64,000 bases of DNA from Calliopsis andreniformis (lineage: Eukaryota; Arthropoda; Insecta; Hymenoptera; Andrenidae): the NCBI RefSeq assembly GCF_051401765.1, contig NW_027480547.1, positions 744,001 through 808,000 on the forward strand, given 5' to 3'. Below are positions 1 to 13,049 of the stretch, in pieces; position 1 is the stretch's first letter, and the number at the start of each line of letters is the position of its first letter. The position numbers and the translations under genes are program-made. The notes below the pieces were generated by a model that was not told where the DNA came from, made no database searches, and saw only the letters and a program-made list of their open reading frames with translations.

Positions 1-535
1 GGATTGATGACTGAGGACTGTGGATTGAGGTTTGAGGAACGAGGATTGAGGATTGAGGATTGAGGATTGAGGACTGAGGACGAGGTCTGACGGTTGAGGA
101 TTGAAGATTGAGGATTGAGGATTGAGGATTGAGGATTGAGGATTGAGGATTGAGGATTGAAGATTGATTATTGAGGATTGAATATTGAGGATTGAGAATT
201 GAGGGTTGAGGATTGAGGATTGAAGATTCAGGATTGGGGATTGAGGATTGGCGATTGAGGATTGACGATTGAGGATTGAGTATTGAGGATTGAGAATTGA
301 GGATTGAGGATTGAAGATTGTGTATTGAGGATTGAGGACTGGGGATTGAGGATTGAAGATTAAGGATTACCGATTGAGGATTGGGGATTAAGGATCTAGG
401 ATTGGAGATTGATTATTGAGGATCGAACATTGAGAATTGAGGATTGAGGATTGAGAATTGAGAATTGAGGATGAGGACAGGGGGTTGAGGATTGAGGTTT
501 GAGGAATGAGGATTGAGTATTGGAGATTGAGGATT

Positions 536-1040
536 GATGACTGAGGACTGTGGATTGAGGTTTGAGGAACGAGGATTGAGGATTGAGGATTGAGGATTGA
601 GGACTGAGGACGAGGACTGACGGTTGAGGATTGAAGATTGAGGATTGAGGATTGAGGATTGAGGATTGAGGATTGAGGATTGAGGATTGAAGATTGATTA
701 TTGAGGATTGAATATTGAGGATTGAGGATTGAGGGTTGAGGATTGAGGATTGAAGATTCAGGATTGGGGATTGAGGATTGGCGATTGAGGATTGACGATT
801 GAGGATTGAGTATTGAGGATTGAGAATTGAGGATTGAGGATTGAAGATTGTGTATTGAGGATTGAGGACTGGGGATTGAGGATTGAAGATTAAGGATTGC
901 CGATTGAGGATTGGGGATTGAGGATCTAGGATTGGAGATTGATTATTGAGGATTGAAGATTGAGAATTGAGGATTGAGGATTGAGAATTGAGAATTGAGG
1001 ATGAGGACAGAGGGTTGAGGATTGAGGTTTGAGGAATGAG
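536..1040. repeat. P module, representative copy (24 copies in the window)
   Basis: The P module starts with gatgactgaggactgtgg and ends near gaggtttgaggaatgagg, about 500 bp. Anchor positions: 6, 536, 5777, 8072, 8602, 11617, 12147, 15037, 16984, 19999, 22294, 22824, 25839, 26369, 30077, 32979, 35288, 38777, 40835, 44324, 48881, 53375, 57932, 62426. Five pairs lie 530 bp apart (6/536, 8072/8602, 11617/12147, 22294/22824, 25839/26369). Two subtypes exist, one with attaccg and cagggggttg, the other with attgccg and cagagggttg. The copy at 30077 is cut after about 120 bp. The copies at 48881 and 57932 lack 98 bp (14 heptamers) relative to 40835. Confidence 0.85.
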
Positions 1041-1860
1041 GATTGAGGATTGAGGATTGAGGATTGAGGATTGAGGATTGAGGATTGAAGATTGAGGATT
1101 GAGGGTTGATGATTGAGTGTTGAAGATTGAGGATTGAAGATTGAGGATTGAGGATTGAGGATTGAGGATTGAGGATTGAGGATTGCAGATTGAGGATTGG
1201 GGATTGAGGATTGAGGATTGAGAATCGAAGATTCAGTATTGAGGATTGAAGATTGAGGATTGAGGACTGAGGATTGAGGTTTGAGGATTGAGGACTGAGG
1301 ATTGAGGATCGAATGTTGAGTATTGAGGATTGAAGATTGAGGACTGAGGATTGAGGTTTGAGGAATGAGGATTGAGGATTGAGGATTGAGGATTGAGGAT
1401 TGAGGATTGAGTGTTGAAGATGGAGGATTGATGATTGAGGATTGAGGATTGAGTATTGGGGATTGAGGATTGAGTATTGAAGATTGAGGATTGATGGTTC
1501 AGTATTGAGGATTGAGGATTGAGGATTGAGTGTTGAAGATTGAGGATTGATGATTGAGGATTGAGTATTGAGGATCGGGGATTGAGGATTGATGATTCAG
1601 GATTGAGGATTGAGGATTGAGTATTGAGTGTTGAAAATTGAGGATTGATGATTGAGGATTGAGGATTGAGGATCGAAGATTGAGGATTGAGGATTGAAGA
1701 TTGAGGATTGAGGGTTGATGAATGAGTGTTGATGTTTGAGGACTGATGATTGACGATTGAGGATTGAGGATTGAGGATTGAGGATTGAGGATTGAAGATT
1801 GAGGATTGGGGATTGAGGATTGAGGAGTGGGATTCGAAGATTGAGTATTGAGGTTTGAGG
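1041..1860. repeat. S module without Q, representative (10 S modules)
   Basis: S follows the attgccg subtype of P and leads into M3. Landmarks are gcagattgagg, gaatcgaagattcag, gatcgaatgttgag, gatggaggattg and gatggttcag. S modules begin after the P modules at 536, 8602, 12147, 16984, 22824, 26369, 38777, 44324, 53375 and 62426. Five of them lack Q (empty junction at about 1355, 27188, 39596, 45143 and 54194) and five carry it. The right end grades into M3, so the boundary is conventional. Confidence 0.72.
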
Positions 1861-1984
1861 ACTGAGGATTGAGGGTTGAGGATTGAGGATTGAGGATTGA
1901 CGCTTCAGGATAGAGGATTGAGGATGGAGGATTGAAGGGAGAGGACCGAGTGTTGAAGATTGAGTGTTGAGAATTGATGTTTGA

Positions 1985-2062
1985 GGATCGGGATTTGATT
2001 AATGAATATTGTGGATTGAGTATTGAATCATGAGAATTTGGGATATTCTATTGAGTATTGAG
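1985..2062. repeat. M3 AT-rich island, subtype a (11 copies)
   Basis: A non-heptameric AT-rich island inside M3 containing gatttgattaatgaatattg, gaatcatgagaatttggg and atattctattgag. Positions of atattct for subtype a: 2043, 6801, 10472, 14100, 18854, 21023, 24694, 27876, 30570, 45831, 54882. It is preceded in each case by the landmarks gacgcttcagg and gaagggagaggaccgag and followed by gacaattgatcgttg. It is the most distinctive text in the array. Confidence 0.85.
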
Positions 2063-2599
2063 AATTGAGGATTGATGGTTGAATATTGACAATTGATCGT
2101 TGATGGTTGTGTGTTGAATATTGAGGATTGAGTATTGAGGATTGAAGATTGAGTATTGAGGATTGAAGGTTGATGATTGAGGATTGAGTATTGATGATTG
2201 AGGATTGAGGATTGAGGATTAAGGATTGGGTATTGAGGATTGATAATTGAAGACTGAGTATTGAGGATTGAAGATTGAGGATTGAGGATTCAGGATTGAG
2301 GATCGAGGATCAGGGTTGAGGGTTGAGGATTGAGGATTGAGGATTGAGGATTGAAGATTGAGTATTGGGGATTGGGGATTGAGGGTTGACGATTGAGTAT
2401 TGATGATTGAGGATTGATGATTGAGGATTGAGGATTGAGGATTGAGGACTGGGGAATGAGGATTGAGGACGAGGACTGACGGTTGAGGACTGAAGATTGA
2501 GGATTGAGTGTTGAGGATTGAGGATCGAAGATTGAGTATTGAGGATTGAAGAATGAGGTTTGAGGATTGAGGATTGAGGATGGAGGATGAGGGCTGATG

Positions 2600-2680
2600 C
2601 TTGAGGATTGAGGTTTGAGTATTGAATACTGAGAATCCAGGATATTCTATTGAGTATTGGGAATTGAGGATCGAAGGTTG
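2600..2680. repeat. M3 AT-rich island, subtype b (5 copies)
   Basis: Shortened relative: gaatactgagaatccagg then atattctattgag and gggaattgaggatcgaagg. The gacgcttcagg and attaatgaatattg landmarks are missing. Positions of atattct: 2642, 28475, 31176, 46430, 55481. It always lies between an a and a c copy, 599 bp after a (606 bp at 31176 because of one extra heptamer) and 539 bp before c. Confidence 0.83.
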
Positions 2681-2746
2681 AGTATTGAGGATTGAGGATT
2701 GAGCATTGAAGATTGAGGATTGATGATTCAGGATTGAGGATTGAGG

Positions 2747-4071
2747 ATTGAGTATTGAGTGTTGAAAATTGAGGATTGATGATTGAGGATTGAGGATTGA
2801 GGATCGAAGATTGAGGATTGAGGATTGAAGATTGAGGATTGAGGGTTGATGAATGAGTGTTGATGATTGAGGATTGATGATTGACGATTGAGGATTGAGG
2901 ATTGAGGATTGAGGATTGAGGATTGAGGATTGAAGATTGAGGATTGGGGATTGAGGATTGAGGAGTGGGATTCGAAGATTGAGTATTGAGGTTTGAGGAC
3001 TGAGGATTGAGGGTTGAGGATTGTGGATTGAGGATTGACGCTTCAGGATAGAGGATTGAGGATGGAGGATTGAAGGGAGAGGACCGAGTGTTGAGGATTG
3101 AGTGTTGAGAATTGATGTTTGAGGATCGGGATTTTATTAATGAATATTGTGGATTGAGTATTGAATCATGAGTATTTGGGATATTCTATTGAGTATTGAG
3201 AATTGAGTATTGATGGTTGAATATTGAGAATTGATGGTTGATGGTTGTTTGTTGAATATTGAGGATTGAGTATTGAGGATTGAAGATTGAGTATTGAGGA
3301 TTGAAGGTTGATGATTGAGGATTGAGTATTGATGATTGAGGATTGAGGATTGAGGATTAAGGATTGAGTATTGAGGATTGATGATTGAAGACTGAGTATT
3401 GAGGATTGAAGATTGAGGATTGAGGATTCAGGATTGAGGATCGAGGATCAGGGCTGAGGGTTGAGGATTGAGGATTGAGGATTGAGGATTGAAGATTGAG
3501 CATTGGGGATTGAGGATTGAGGATTGACGATTGAGTATTGGAGATTGAGGATTGATGATTGAGGATTGAGGATTGAGGATTGAGGACTGGGGATTGAGGA
3601 TTGAGGACGAGGACTGACGGTTGAGGATTGAAGATTGAGGATTGAGGATTGAGGATTGAGGATTGAGGATTGAGTATTGAGGATTGAAGATTGGGTATTG
3701 AGTATTGAGGATTGATGATTGAAGACTGAGAATTGAGGATTGAAGATTGAGGATTGAGGATTCAGGATTGAGGATCGAGGATCATGGCTGAGGGTTGAGG
3801 ATTGAGGATTGAGGATTGAGGATTGAAGATTGAGTATTGGGGATTGAGGATTGAGGATTGACGATTGAGTATTGGAGATTGAGGATTGATGATTGAGGAT
3901 TGAGGATTGAGGATTGAGGACTGGGGATTGAGGATTGAGGACGAGGACTGACGGTTGAGGATTGAAGATTGAGGATTGAGGATTGAGGATGAGGGCTGAG
4001 GGTTGAGGATTGAGGATTGAGGATTGAGGATTGAAGATTGAGTATTGGGGATTGAGGATTGAGGATTGAGG
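2747..4071. repeat. 1,325-bp tandem duplication, unit 1
   Basis: Unit 1 of a simple tandem duplication carrying M3-c and the following linker. The M3 island is at 3181 here and 4506 in unit 2, and the gatcatgg motif is at 3779 here and 5104 in unit 2 (offset 1,325). Few substitutions separate the units, for example gagcattgggg near 3,513 against gagtattgggg near 4,838. Confidence 0.85.
3120..3200. repeat. M3 AT-rich island, subtype c (7 copies)
   Basis: Carries gattttattaatgaatattg and gagtatttggg, then atattctattgag, and later ggttgtttgttg. Positions of atattct: 3181, 4506, 29014, 31715, 34010, 46969, 56020. It shares the gacgcttcagg and gaccgag landmarks with subtype a. Confidence 0.83.
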
Positions 4072-5396
4072 ATTGAGTATTGAGTGTTGAAAATTGAGGA
4101 TTGATGATTGAGGATTGAGGATTGAGGATCGAAGATTGAGGATTGAGGATTGAAGATTGAGGATTGAGGGTTGATGAATGAGTGTTGATGATTGAGGATT
4201 GATGATTGACGATTGAGGATTGAGGATTGAGGATTGAGGATTGAGGATTGAGGATTGAAGATTGAGGATTGGGGATTGAGGATTGAGGAGTGGGATTCGA
4301 AGATTGAGTATTGAGGTTTGAGGACTGAGGATTGAGGGTTGAGGATTGTGGATTGAGGATTGACGCTTCAGGATAGAGGATTGAGGATGGAGGATTGAAG
4401 GGAGAGGACCGAGTGTTGAGGATTGAGTGTTGAGAATTGATGTTTGAGGATCGGGATTTTATTAATGAATATTGTGGATTGAGTATTGAATCATGAGTAT
4501 TTGGGATATTCTATTGAGTATTGAGAATTGAGTATTGATGGTTGAATATTGAGAATTGATGGTTGATGGTTGTTTGTTGAATATTGAGGATTGAGTATTG
4601 AGGATTGAAGATTGAGTATTGAGGATTGAAGGTTGATGATTGAGGATTGAGTATTGATGATTGAGGATTGAGGATTGAGGATTAAGGATTGAGTATTGAG
4701 GATTGATGATTGAAGACTGAGTATTGAGGATTGAAGATTGAGGATTGAGGATTCAGGATTGAGGATCGAGGATCAGGGCTGAGGGTTGAGGATTGAGGAT
4801 TGAGGATTGAGGATTGAAGATTGAGTATTGGGGATTGAGGATTGAGGATTGACGATTGAGTATTGGAGATTGAGGATTGATGATTGAGGATTGAGGATTG
4901 AGGATTGAGGACTGGGGATTGAGGATTGAGGACGAGGACTGACGGTTGAGGATTGAAGATTGAGGATTGAGGATTGAGGATTGAGGATTGAGGATTGAGT
5001 ATTGAGGATTGAAGATTGGGTATTGAGTATTGAGGATTGATGATTGAAGACTGAGTATTGAGGATTGAAGATTGAGGATTGAGGATTCAGGATTGAGGAT
5101 CGAGGATCATGGCTGAGGGTTGAGGATTGAGGATTGAGGATTGAGGATTGAAGATTGAGTATTGGGGATTGAGGATTGAGGATTGACGATTGAGTATTGG
5201 AGATTGAGGATTGATGATTGAGGATTGAGGATTGAGGATTGAGGACTGGGGATTGAGGATTGAGGACGAGGACTGACGGTTGAGGATTGAAGATTGAGGA
5301 TTGAGGATTGAGGATGAGGGCTGAGGGTTGAGGATTGAGGACTGAGGATTGAGGATTGAAGATTGAGTATTGGGGATTGAGGATTGAGGATTAACG
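4072..5396. repeat. 1,325-bp tandem duplication, unit 2
   Basis: Unit 2 starts where linker text ends and M3 text (gattgagtattgagtg) restarts at 4,072. After 5,396 the sequence proceeds into the R module (ttaacgattg), which unit 1 never reaches. This is the pattern expected of one unequal exchange. The partner block at 25.8-29.7 kb has only a single M3-c here, so the duplication is private to this copy. Confidence 0.83.
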
Positions 5397-5730
5397 ATTG
5401 AGTATTGAAGTTTGAGGATTGATAATTGAGGATTGAGGATTGAGGATTGAGGACTGAGGATAGAGTATTGAAGATTGTTGATTGATGATTGACGATTGTG
5501 GACTGAGGATTGAGGATTGATTATTGAGCTTTGGGAATTCAAGATTGTGGACTGGGGATAGAGGATTGAATATTGAGGATTAAGGATAGAGTACTGGGGA
5601 TTGAGGATCTAGGATAGGAGATTGATTATTGAGGATTGAAGATTGAGGATTAAGGTTTGAGGATTGAGAATTGAGAATTGAGGATGACGACTGAGGGTTG
5701 AGGATTGAGGTATGAGGAATGAGGATTGCG
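5388..5730. repeat. R module, representative copy (18 copies upstream of P)
   Basis: About 340 bp running from ttaacgattgag through gagctttggg, gatctaggatagg and gatgacgactgaggg to gaggtatgaggaatgagg. The gatgacgact word lies 94 bp (or 101 bp, one extra heptamer) before 18 of the 24 P anchors. The six P modules without it are the five second members of P-P pairs and the first P, whose upstream lies outside the window. R plus P is thus a fixed composite. This copy has gaattc at 5535-5540, where the others have gaattg. Confidence 0.8.
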
Positions 5731-8700
5731 GATTGAGGATTGAGGATTGAGGATTGAGTATTGGAGATTGAGGATTGATGACTGAGGACTGTGGATTGAG
5801 GTTTGAGGAACGAGGATTGAGGATTGAGGATTGAGGATTGAGGACTGAGGACGAGGACTGACGGTTGAGGATTGAAGATTGAGGATTGAGGATTGAGGAT
5901 TGAGGATTGAGGATTGAGGATTGAGGATTGAAGATTGATTATTGAGGATTGAATATTGAGGATTGAGGATTGAGGGTTGAGGATTGAGGATTGAAGATTC
6001 AGGATTGGGGATTGAGGATTGGCGATTGAGGATTGACGATTGAGGATTGAGTATTCAGGATTGAGAATTGAGGATTGAGGATTGAAGATTGTGTATTGAG
6101 GATTGAGGACTGGGGATTGAGGATTGAAGATTAAGGATTACCGATTGAGGATTGGGGATTGAGGATCTAGGATTGGAGATTGATTATTGAGGATCGAAGA
6201 TTGAGAATTGAGGATTGAGGATTGAGAATTGAGAATTGAGGATGAGGACAGGGGGTTGAGGATTGAGGTTTGAGGAATGAGGATTGAGGATTGAGGATTG
6301 AGGATTGAGGATTGAGGATTGAGGATTGAGCATTGAAGATTGAGGATTGATGATTCAGGATTGAGGATTGAGGATTGAGTATTGAGTGTTGAAAATTGAG
6401 GATTGATGATTGAGGATTGAGGATTGAGGATCGAAGATTGAGGATTGAGGATTGAAGATTGAGGATTGAGGGTTGATGAATGAGTGTTGATGTTTGAGGA
6501 CTGATGATTGACGATTGAGGATTGAGGATTGAGGATTGAGGATTGAGGATTGAAGATTGAGGATTGGGGATTGAGGATTGAGGAGTGGGATTCGAAGATT
6601 GAGTATTGAGGTTTGAGGACTGAGGATTGAGGGTTGAGGATTGAGGATTGAGGATTGACGCTTCAGGATAGAGGATTGAGGATGGAGGATTGAAGGGAGA
6701 GGACCGAGTGTTGAGGATTGAGTGTTGAGAATTGATGTTTGAGGATCGGGATTTGATTAATGAATATTGTGGATTGAGTATTGAATCATGAGAATTTGGG
6801 ATATTCTATTGAGTATTGAGAATTGAGGATTGATGGTTGAATATTGACAATTGATCGTTGATGGTTGTGTGTTGAATATTGAGGATTGAGTATTGAGGAT
6901 TGAAGATTGAGTATTGAGGATTGAAGGTTGATGATTGAGGATTGAGTATTGATGATTGAGGATTGAGGATTGAGGATTAAGGATTGGGTATTGAGGATTG
7001 ATAATTGAAGACTGAGTATTGAGGATTGAAGATTGAGGATTGAGGATTCAGGATTGAGGATCGAGGATCAGGGTTGAGGGTTGAGGATTGAGGATTGAGG
7101 ATTGAGGATTGAAGATTGAGTATTGGGGATTGGGGATTGAGGGTTGACGATTGAGTATTGATGATTGAGGATTGATGATTGAGGATTGAGGATTGAGGAT
7201 TGAGGACTGGGGAATGAGGATTGAGGACGAGGACTGACGGTTGAGGATTGAAGATTGAGGATTGAGTGTTGAGGATTGAGGATCGAAGATTGAGTATTGA
7301 GGATTGAAGATTGGGTATTGAGTATTGAGGATTGATGATTGAAGACTGAGTATTGAGGATTGAAGATTGAGGATTGAGGATTCAGGATTGAGGATCGAGG
7401 ATCATGGCTGAGGGTTGAGGATTGAGGATTGAGGATTGAGGATTGAAGATTGAGTATTGGGGATTGAGGATTGAGGATTGACGATTGAGTATTGGAGATT
7501 GAGGATTGATGATTGAGGATTGAGGATTGAGGATTGAGGACTGGGGATTGAGGATTGAGGACGAGGACTGACGGTTGAGGATTGAAGATTGAGGATTGAG
7601 GATTGAGGATGAGGGCTGAGGGTTGAGGATTGAGGATTGAGGATTGAGGATTGAAGATTGAGTATTGGGGATTGAGGATTGAGGATTAACGATTGAGTAT
7701 TGAAGTTTGAGGATTGATGATTGAGGATTGAGGATTGAGGATTGAGGACTGAGGATAGAGTATTGAAGATTGTTGATTGATGATTGACGATTGTGGACTG
7801 AGGATTGAGGATTGATTATTGAGCTTTGGGAATTGATGATTGTGGACTGGGGATAGAGGATTGAATATTGAGGATTAAGGATAGAGTACTGGGGATTGAG
7901 GATCTAGGATAGGAGATTGATTATTGAGGATTGAAGATTGAGGATTAAGGTTTGAGGATTGAGAATTGAGAATTGAGGATGACGACTGAGGGTTGAGGAT
8001 TGAGGTATGAGGAATGAGGATTGCGGATTGAGGATTGAGGGTTGAGGATTGAGTATTGGAGATTGAGGATTGATGACTGAGGACTGTGGATTGAGGTTTG
8101 AGGAACGAGGATTGAGGATTGAGGATTGAGGATTGAGGACTGAGGACGAGGACTGACGGTTGAGGATTGAAGATTGAGGATTGAGGATTGAGGATTGAGG
8201 ATTGAGGATTGAGGATTGAGGATTGAAGATTGATTATTGAGGATTGAATATTGAGGATTGAGGATTGAGGGTTGAGGATTGAGGATTGAAGATTCAGGAT
8301 TGGGGATTGAGGATTGGCGATTGAGGATTGACGATTGAGGATTGAGTATTGAGGATTGAGAATTGAGGATTGAGGATTGAAGATTGTGTATTGAGGATTG
8401 AGGACTGGGGATTGAGGATTGAAGATTAAGGATTACCGATTGAGGATTGGGGATTGAGGATCTAGGATTGGAGATTGATTATTGAGGATCGAACATTGAG
8501 AATTGAGGATTGAGGATTGAGAATTGAGAATTGAGGATGTGGACAGGGGGTTGAGGATTGAGGTTTGAGGAATGAGGATTGAGTATTGGAGATTGAGGAT
8601 TGATGACTGAGGACTGTGGATTGAGGTTTGAGGAACGAGGATTGAGGATTGAGGATTGAGGATTGAGGACAGAGGACGAGGACTGACGGTTGAGGATTGA

Positions 8701-9421
8701 AGATTGAGGATTGAGGATTGAGGATTGAGGATTGAGGATTGAGGATTGAGGATTGAAGATTGATTATTGAGGATTGAATATTGAGGATTGAGGATTGAGG
8801 GTTGAGGATTGAGGATTGAAGATTCAGGATTGGGGATTGAGGATTGGCGATTGAGGATTGACGATTGAGGATTGAGTATTGAGGATTGAGAATTGAGGAT
8901 TGAGGATTGAAGATTCTGTATTGAGGATTGAGGACTGGGGATTGAGGATTGAAGATTAAGGATTGCCGATTGAGGATTGGGGATTGAGGATCTAGGATTG
9001 GAGATTGATTATTGAGGATTGAAGATTGAGAATTGAGGATTGAGGATTGAGAATTGAGAATTGAGGATGAGGACAGAGGGTTGAGGATTGAGGTTTGAGG
9101 AATGAGGATTGAGGATTGAGGATTGAGGATTGAGGATTGAGGATTGAGGATTGAATATTGAGGATTGAGGGTTGATGATTGAGTGTTGAAGATTGAGGAT
9201 TGAAGATTGAGGATTGAGGATTGAGGATTGAGGATTGAGGATTGAGGATTGCAGATTGAGGATTGGGGATTGAGGGTTGAGGATTGAGAATCGAAGATTC
9301 AGTATTGAGGATTGAAGATTGAGGATTGAGGACTGAGGATTGAGGTTTGAGGATTGAGGACTGAGGATTGAGGATCGAATGTTGAGTATTGAGGATTGAA
9401 GATTGAGGACTGAGGATTGAG

Positions 9422-9784
9422 GATTGAGGATTGAGGATTGAGTATTGGGGATTGAGGATTGAGGATTGACGATTGAGTATTGAAGATTGAGGATTGATGA
9501 TTGAGGATTGAGGATTGAGGACTGTGGACTGGGGATTGAGTATTGAAGATTGTGGGTTGATGATTGACGATTGAGGACTGAGGATTGAGGATTGATTATT
9601 GAGCTTTTGGGATTGAAGACTGTGGTCTGGGGATAGAGGATTGAATATTGAGGATTAAGGATAGAGTATTGGGGATTGAGGACCTAGGATAGGAGATTGA
9701 TTATTGAGGATTGAAGATTGAGGATTGAGGATTGAGGATTGAGTATTGAGAATTGAGGATGAGGACTGAGGGTTGAGGATTGAG
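9422..9784. repeat. Q module, 363 bp, copy 1
   Basis: Present between gactgaggattgag and gtttgaggaatgagg, words that are directly joined in Q-less S modules. Landmarks are gagcttttgggattg, gactgtggtctgggg and gacctaggatagg (9681). It is a clear paralogue of R: the same order of landmarks with diagnostic changes. Confidence 0.82.
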
Positions 9785-12212
9785 GTTTGAGGAATGAGGA
9801 TTGAGGATTGAGGATTGAGGATTGAGGATTGAGGATTGAGTGTTGAAGATGGAGGATTGATGATTGAGGATTGAGGATTGAGTATTGGGGATTGAGGATT
9901 GAGTATTGAAGGTTGAGGATTGATGGTTCAGTATTGAGGATTGAGGATTGAGGATTGAGTGTTGAAGATTGAGGATTGATGATTGAGGATTGAGTATTGA
10001 GGATCGGGGATTGAGGATTGATGATTCAGGATTGAGGATTGAGGATTGAGTATTGAGTGTTGAAAATTGAGGATTGATGATTGAGGATTGAGGATTGAGG
10101 ATCGAAGATTGAGGATTGAGGATTGAAGATTGAGGATTGAGGGTTGATGAATGAGTGTTGATGTTTGAGGACTGATGATTGACGATTGAGGATTGAGGAT
10201 TGAGGATTGAGGATTGAGGATTGAAGATTGAGGATTGGGGATTGAGGATTGAGGAGTGGGATTCGAAGATTGAGTATTGAGGTTTGAGGACTGAGGATTG
10301 AGGGTTGAGGATTGAGGATTGAGGATTGACGCTTCAGGATAGAGGATTGAGGATGGAGGATTGAAGGGAGAGGACCGAGTGTTGAGGATTGAGTGTTGAG
10401 AATTGATGTTTGAGGATCGGGATTTGATTAATGAATATTGTGGATTGAGTATTGAATCATGAGAATTTGGGATATTCTATTGAGTATTGAGAATTGAGGA
10501 TTGATGGTTGAATATTGACAATTGATCGTTGATGGTTGTGTGTTGAATATTGAGGATTGAGTATTGAGGATTGAAGATTGAGGATTGAGGATTCAGGATT
10601 GAGGATCGAGGATCAGGGTTGAGGGTTGAGGATTGAGGATTGAGGATTGAGGATTGAAGATTGAGTATTGGGGATTGGGGATTGAGGGTTGACGATTGAG
10701 TATTGATGATTGAGGATTGATGATTGAGGATTGAGGATTGAGGATTGAGGACTGGGGAATGAGGATTGAGGACGAGGACTGACGGTTGAGGATTGAAGAT
10801 TGAGGATTGAGTGTTGAGGATTGAGGATCGAAGATTGAGTATTGAGGATTGAAGATTGGGTATTGAGTATTGAGGATTGATGATTGAAGACTGAGTATTG
10901 AGGATTGAAGATTGAGGATTGAGGATTCAGGATTGAGGATCGAGGATCATGGCTGAGGGTTGAGGATTGAGGATTGAGGATTGAGGATTGAAGATTGAGT
11001 ATTGGGGATTGAGGATTGAGGATTGACGATTGAGTATTGGAGATTGAGGATTGATGATTGAGGATTGAGGATTGAGGATTGAGGACTGGGGATTGAGGAT
11101 TGAGGACGAGGACTGACGGTTGAGGATTGAAGATTGAGGATTGAGGATTGAGGATGAGGGCTGAGGGTTGAGGATTGAGGATTGAGGATTGAGGATTGAA
11201 GATTGAGTATTGGGGATTGAGGATTGAGGATTAACGATTGAGTATTGAAGTTTGAGGATTGATGATTGAGGATTGAGGATTGAGGATTGAGGACTGAGGA
11301 TAGAGTATTGAAGATTGTTGATTGATGATTGACGATTGTGGACTGAGGATTGAGGATTGATTATTGAGCTTTGGGAATTGAAGATTGTGGACTGGGGATA
11401 GAGGATTGAATATTGAGGATTAAGGATAGAGTACTGGGGATTGAGGATCTAGGATAGGAGATTGATTATTGAGGATTGAAGATTGAGGATTAAGGTTTGA
11501 GGATTGAGAATTGAGAATTGAGGATGACGACTGAGGGTTGAGGATTGAGGTATGAGGAATGAGGATTGCGGATTGAGGATTGAGGGTTGAGGATTGAGTA
11601 TTGGAGATTGAGGATTGATGACTGAGGACTGTGGATTGAGGTTTGAGGAACGAGGATTGAGGATTGAGGATTGAGGATTGAGGACTGAGGACGAGGACTG
11701 ACGGTTGAGGATTGAAGATTGAGGATTGAGGATTGAGGATTGAGGATTGAGGATTGAGGATTGAGGATTGAAGATTGATTATTGAGGATTGAATATTGAG
11801 GATTGAGAATTGAGGGTTGAGGATTGAGGATTGAAGATTCAGGATTGGGGATTGAGGATTGGCGATTGAGGATTGACGATTGAGGATTGAGTATTGAGGA
11901 TTGAGAATTGAGGATTGAGGATTGAAGATTGTGTATTGAGGATTGAGGACTGGGGATTGAGGATTGAAGATTAAGGATTACCGATTGAGGATTGGGGATT
12001 GAGGATCTAGGATTGGAGATTGATTATTGAGGATCGAACATTGAGAATTGAGGATTGAGGATTGAGAATTGAGAATTGAGGATGAGGACAGGGGGTTGAG
12101 GATTGAGGTTTGAGGAATGAGGATTGAGTATTGGAGATTGAGGATTGATGACTGAGGACTGTGGATTGAGGTTTGAGGAACGAGGATTGAGGATTGAGGA
12201 TTGAGGATTGAG

Positions 12213-12378
12213 GACTGAGGACGAGGACTGACGGTTGAGGATTGAAGATTGAGGATTGAGGATTGAGGATTGAGGATTGAGGATTGAGGATTGAGGACTG
12301 AGGACGAGGACTGACGGTTGAGGATTGAAGATTGAGGATTGAGGATTGAGGATTGAGGATTGAGGATTGAGGATTGAG
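12213..12378. repeat. 83-bp local tandem duplication inside a P module
   Basis: The words gactgaggacgaggactgac and the following ggattgaagattg stretch occur at 12213 and again at 12296, 83 bp apart. No other P module in the window has this. It explains why the offset between the two 8-kb blocks falls from 14,222 to 14,139. It is a private, recent slippage or unequal exchange event. Confidence 0.88.
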
Positions 12379-13049
12379 GATTGAAGATTGATTATTGAGG
12401 ATTGAATATTGAGGATTGAGGATTGAGGGTTGAGGATTGAGGATTGAAGATTCAGGATTGGGGATTGAGGATTGGCGATTGAGGATTGACGATTGAGGAT
12501 TGAGTATTGAGGATTGAGAATTGAGGATTGAGGATTGAAGATTGTGTATTGAGGATTGAGGACTGGGGATTGAGGATTGAAGATTAAGGATTGCCGATTG
12601 AGGATTGGGGATTGAGGATCTAGGATTGGAGATTGATTATTGAGGATTGAAGATTGAGAATTGAGGATTGAGGATTGAGAATTGAGAATTGAGGATGAGG
12701 ACAGAGGGTTGAGGATTGAGGTTTGACGAATGAGGATTGAGGATTGAGGATTGAGGATTGAGGATTGAGGATTGAGGATTGAAGATTGAGGATTGAGGGT
12801 TGATGATTGAGTGTTGAAGATTGAGGATTGAAGATTGAGGATTGAGGATTGAGGATTGAGGATTGAGGATTGAGGATTGCAGATTGAGGATTGGGGATTG
12901 AGGATTGAGGATTGAGAATCGAAGATTCAGTATTGAGGATTGAAGATTGAGGATTGAGGACTGAGGATTGAGGTTTGAGGATTGAGGACTGAGGATTGAG
13001 GATCGAATGTTGAGTATTGAGGATTGAAGATTGAGGACTGAGGATTGAG

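Larger units (their letters stand above)
1..3857. repeat. Long direct duplication, copy 1 (offset 25,833 bp)
   Basis: The start of the window matches 25,834-29,690 at a constant offset of 25,833 bp. Anchors: P modules 536/26369, M3 islands 2043/27876, 2642/28475 and 3181/29014. Order: P, P, S without Q, M3-a, M3-b, M3-c, linker. Agreement stops at about 3,858, where copy 1 continues with gacgattgag...ggagattg and copy 2 jumps to the R-module start ttaacgattg. Single-base differences exist, for example gacgaggtctg at 79 here against gacgaggactg in copy 2. Copy 1 probably begins upstream of the window. Confidence 0.85.
5000..13040. repeat. About 8-kb direct duplication, copy 1 (offset 14,222 bp)
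   Basis: Matches about 19,222-27,180. Exact-offset anchors: P modules 5777/19999, 8072/22294, 8602/22824, 11617/25839 and 12147/26369, M3 islands 6801/21023 and 10472/24694, and Q motif gacctagg 9681/23903. Five P modules in a row keep the same spacing (2,295, 530, 3,015 and 530 bp), so this is one block event or a conserved block. The offset drops to 14,139 after the extra 83-bp duplication at 12.2 kb. It drops again to 13,776 after about 13.4 kb because this copy has Q at 13,050-13,412 and the partner does not. The left limit is approximate because neighbouring modules are paralogous. Confidence 0.8.

Noticed and set aside
1985..2062. Promoter, origin or transposon remnant in the AT-rich island
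   Set aside because: No paired promoter boxes, long inverted repeats or target-site duplications are visible. The island is reported as a repeat landmark only.
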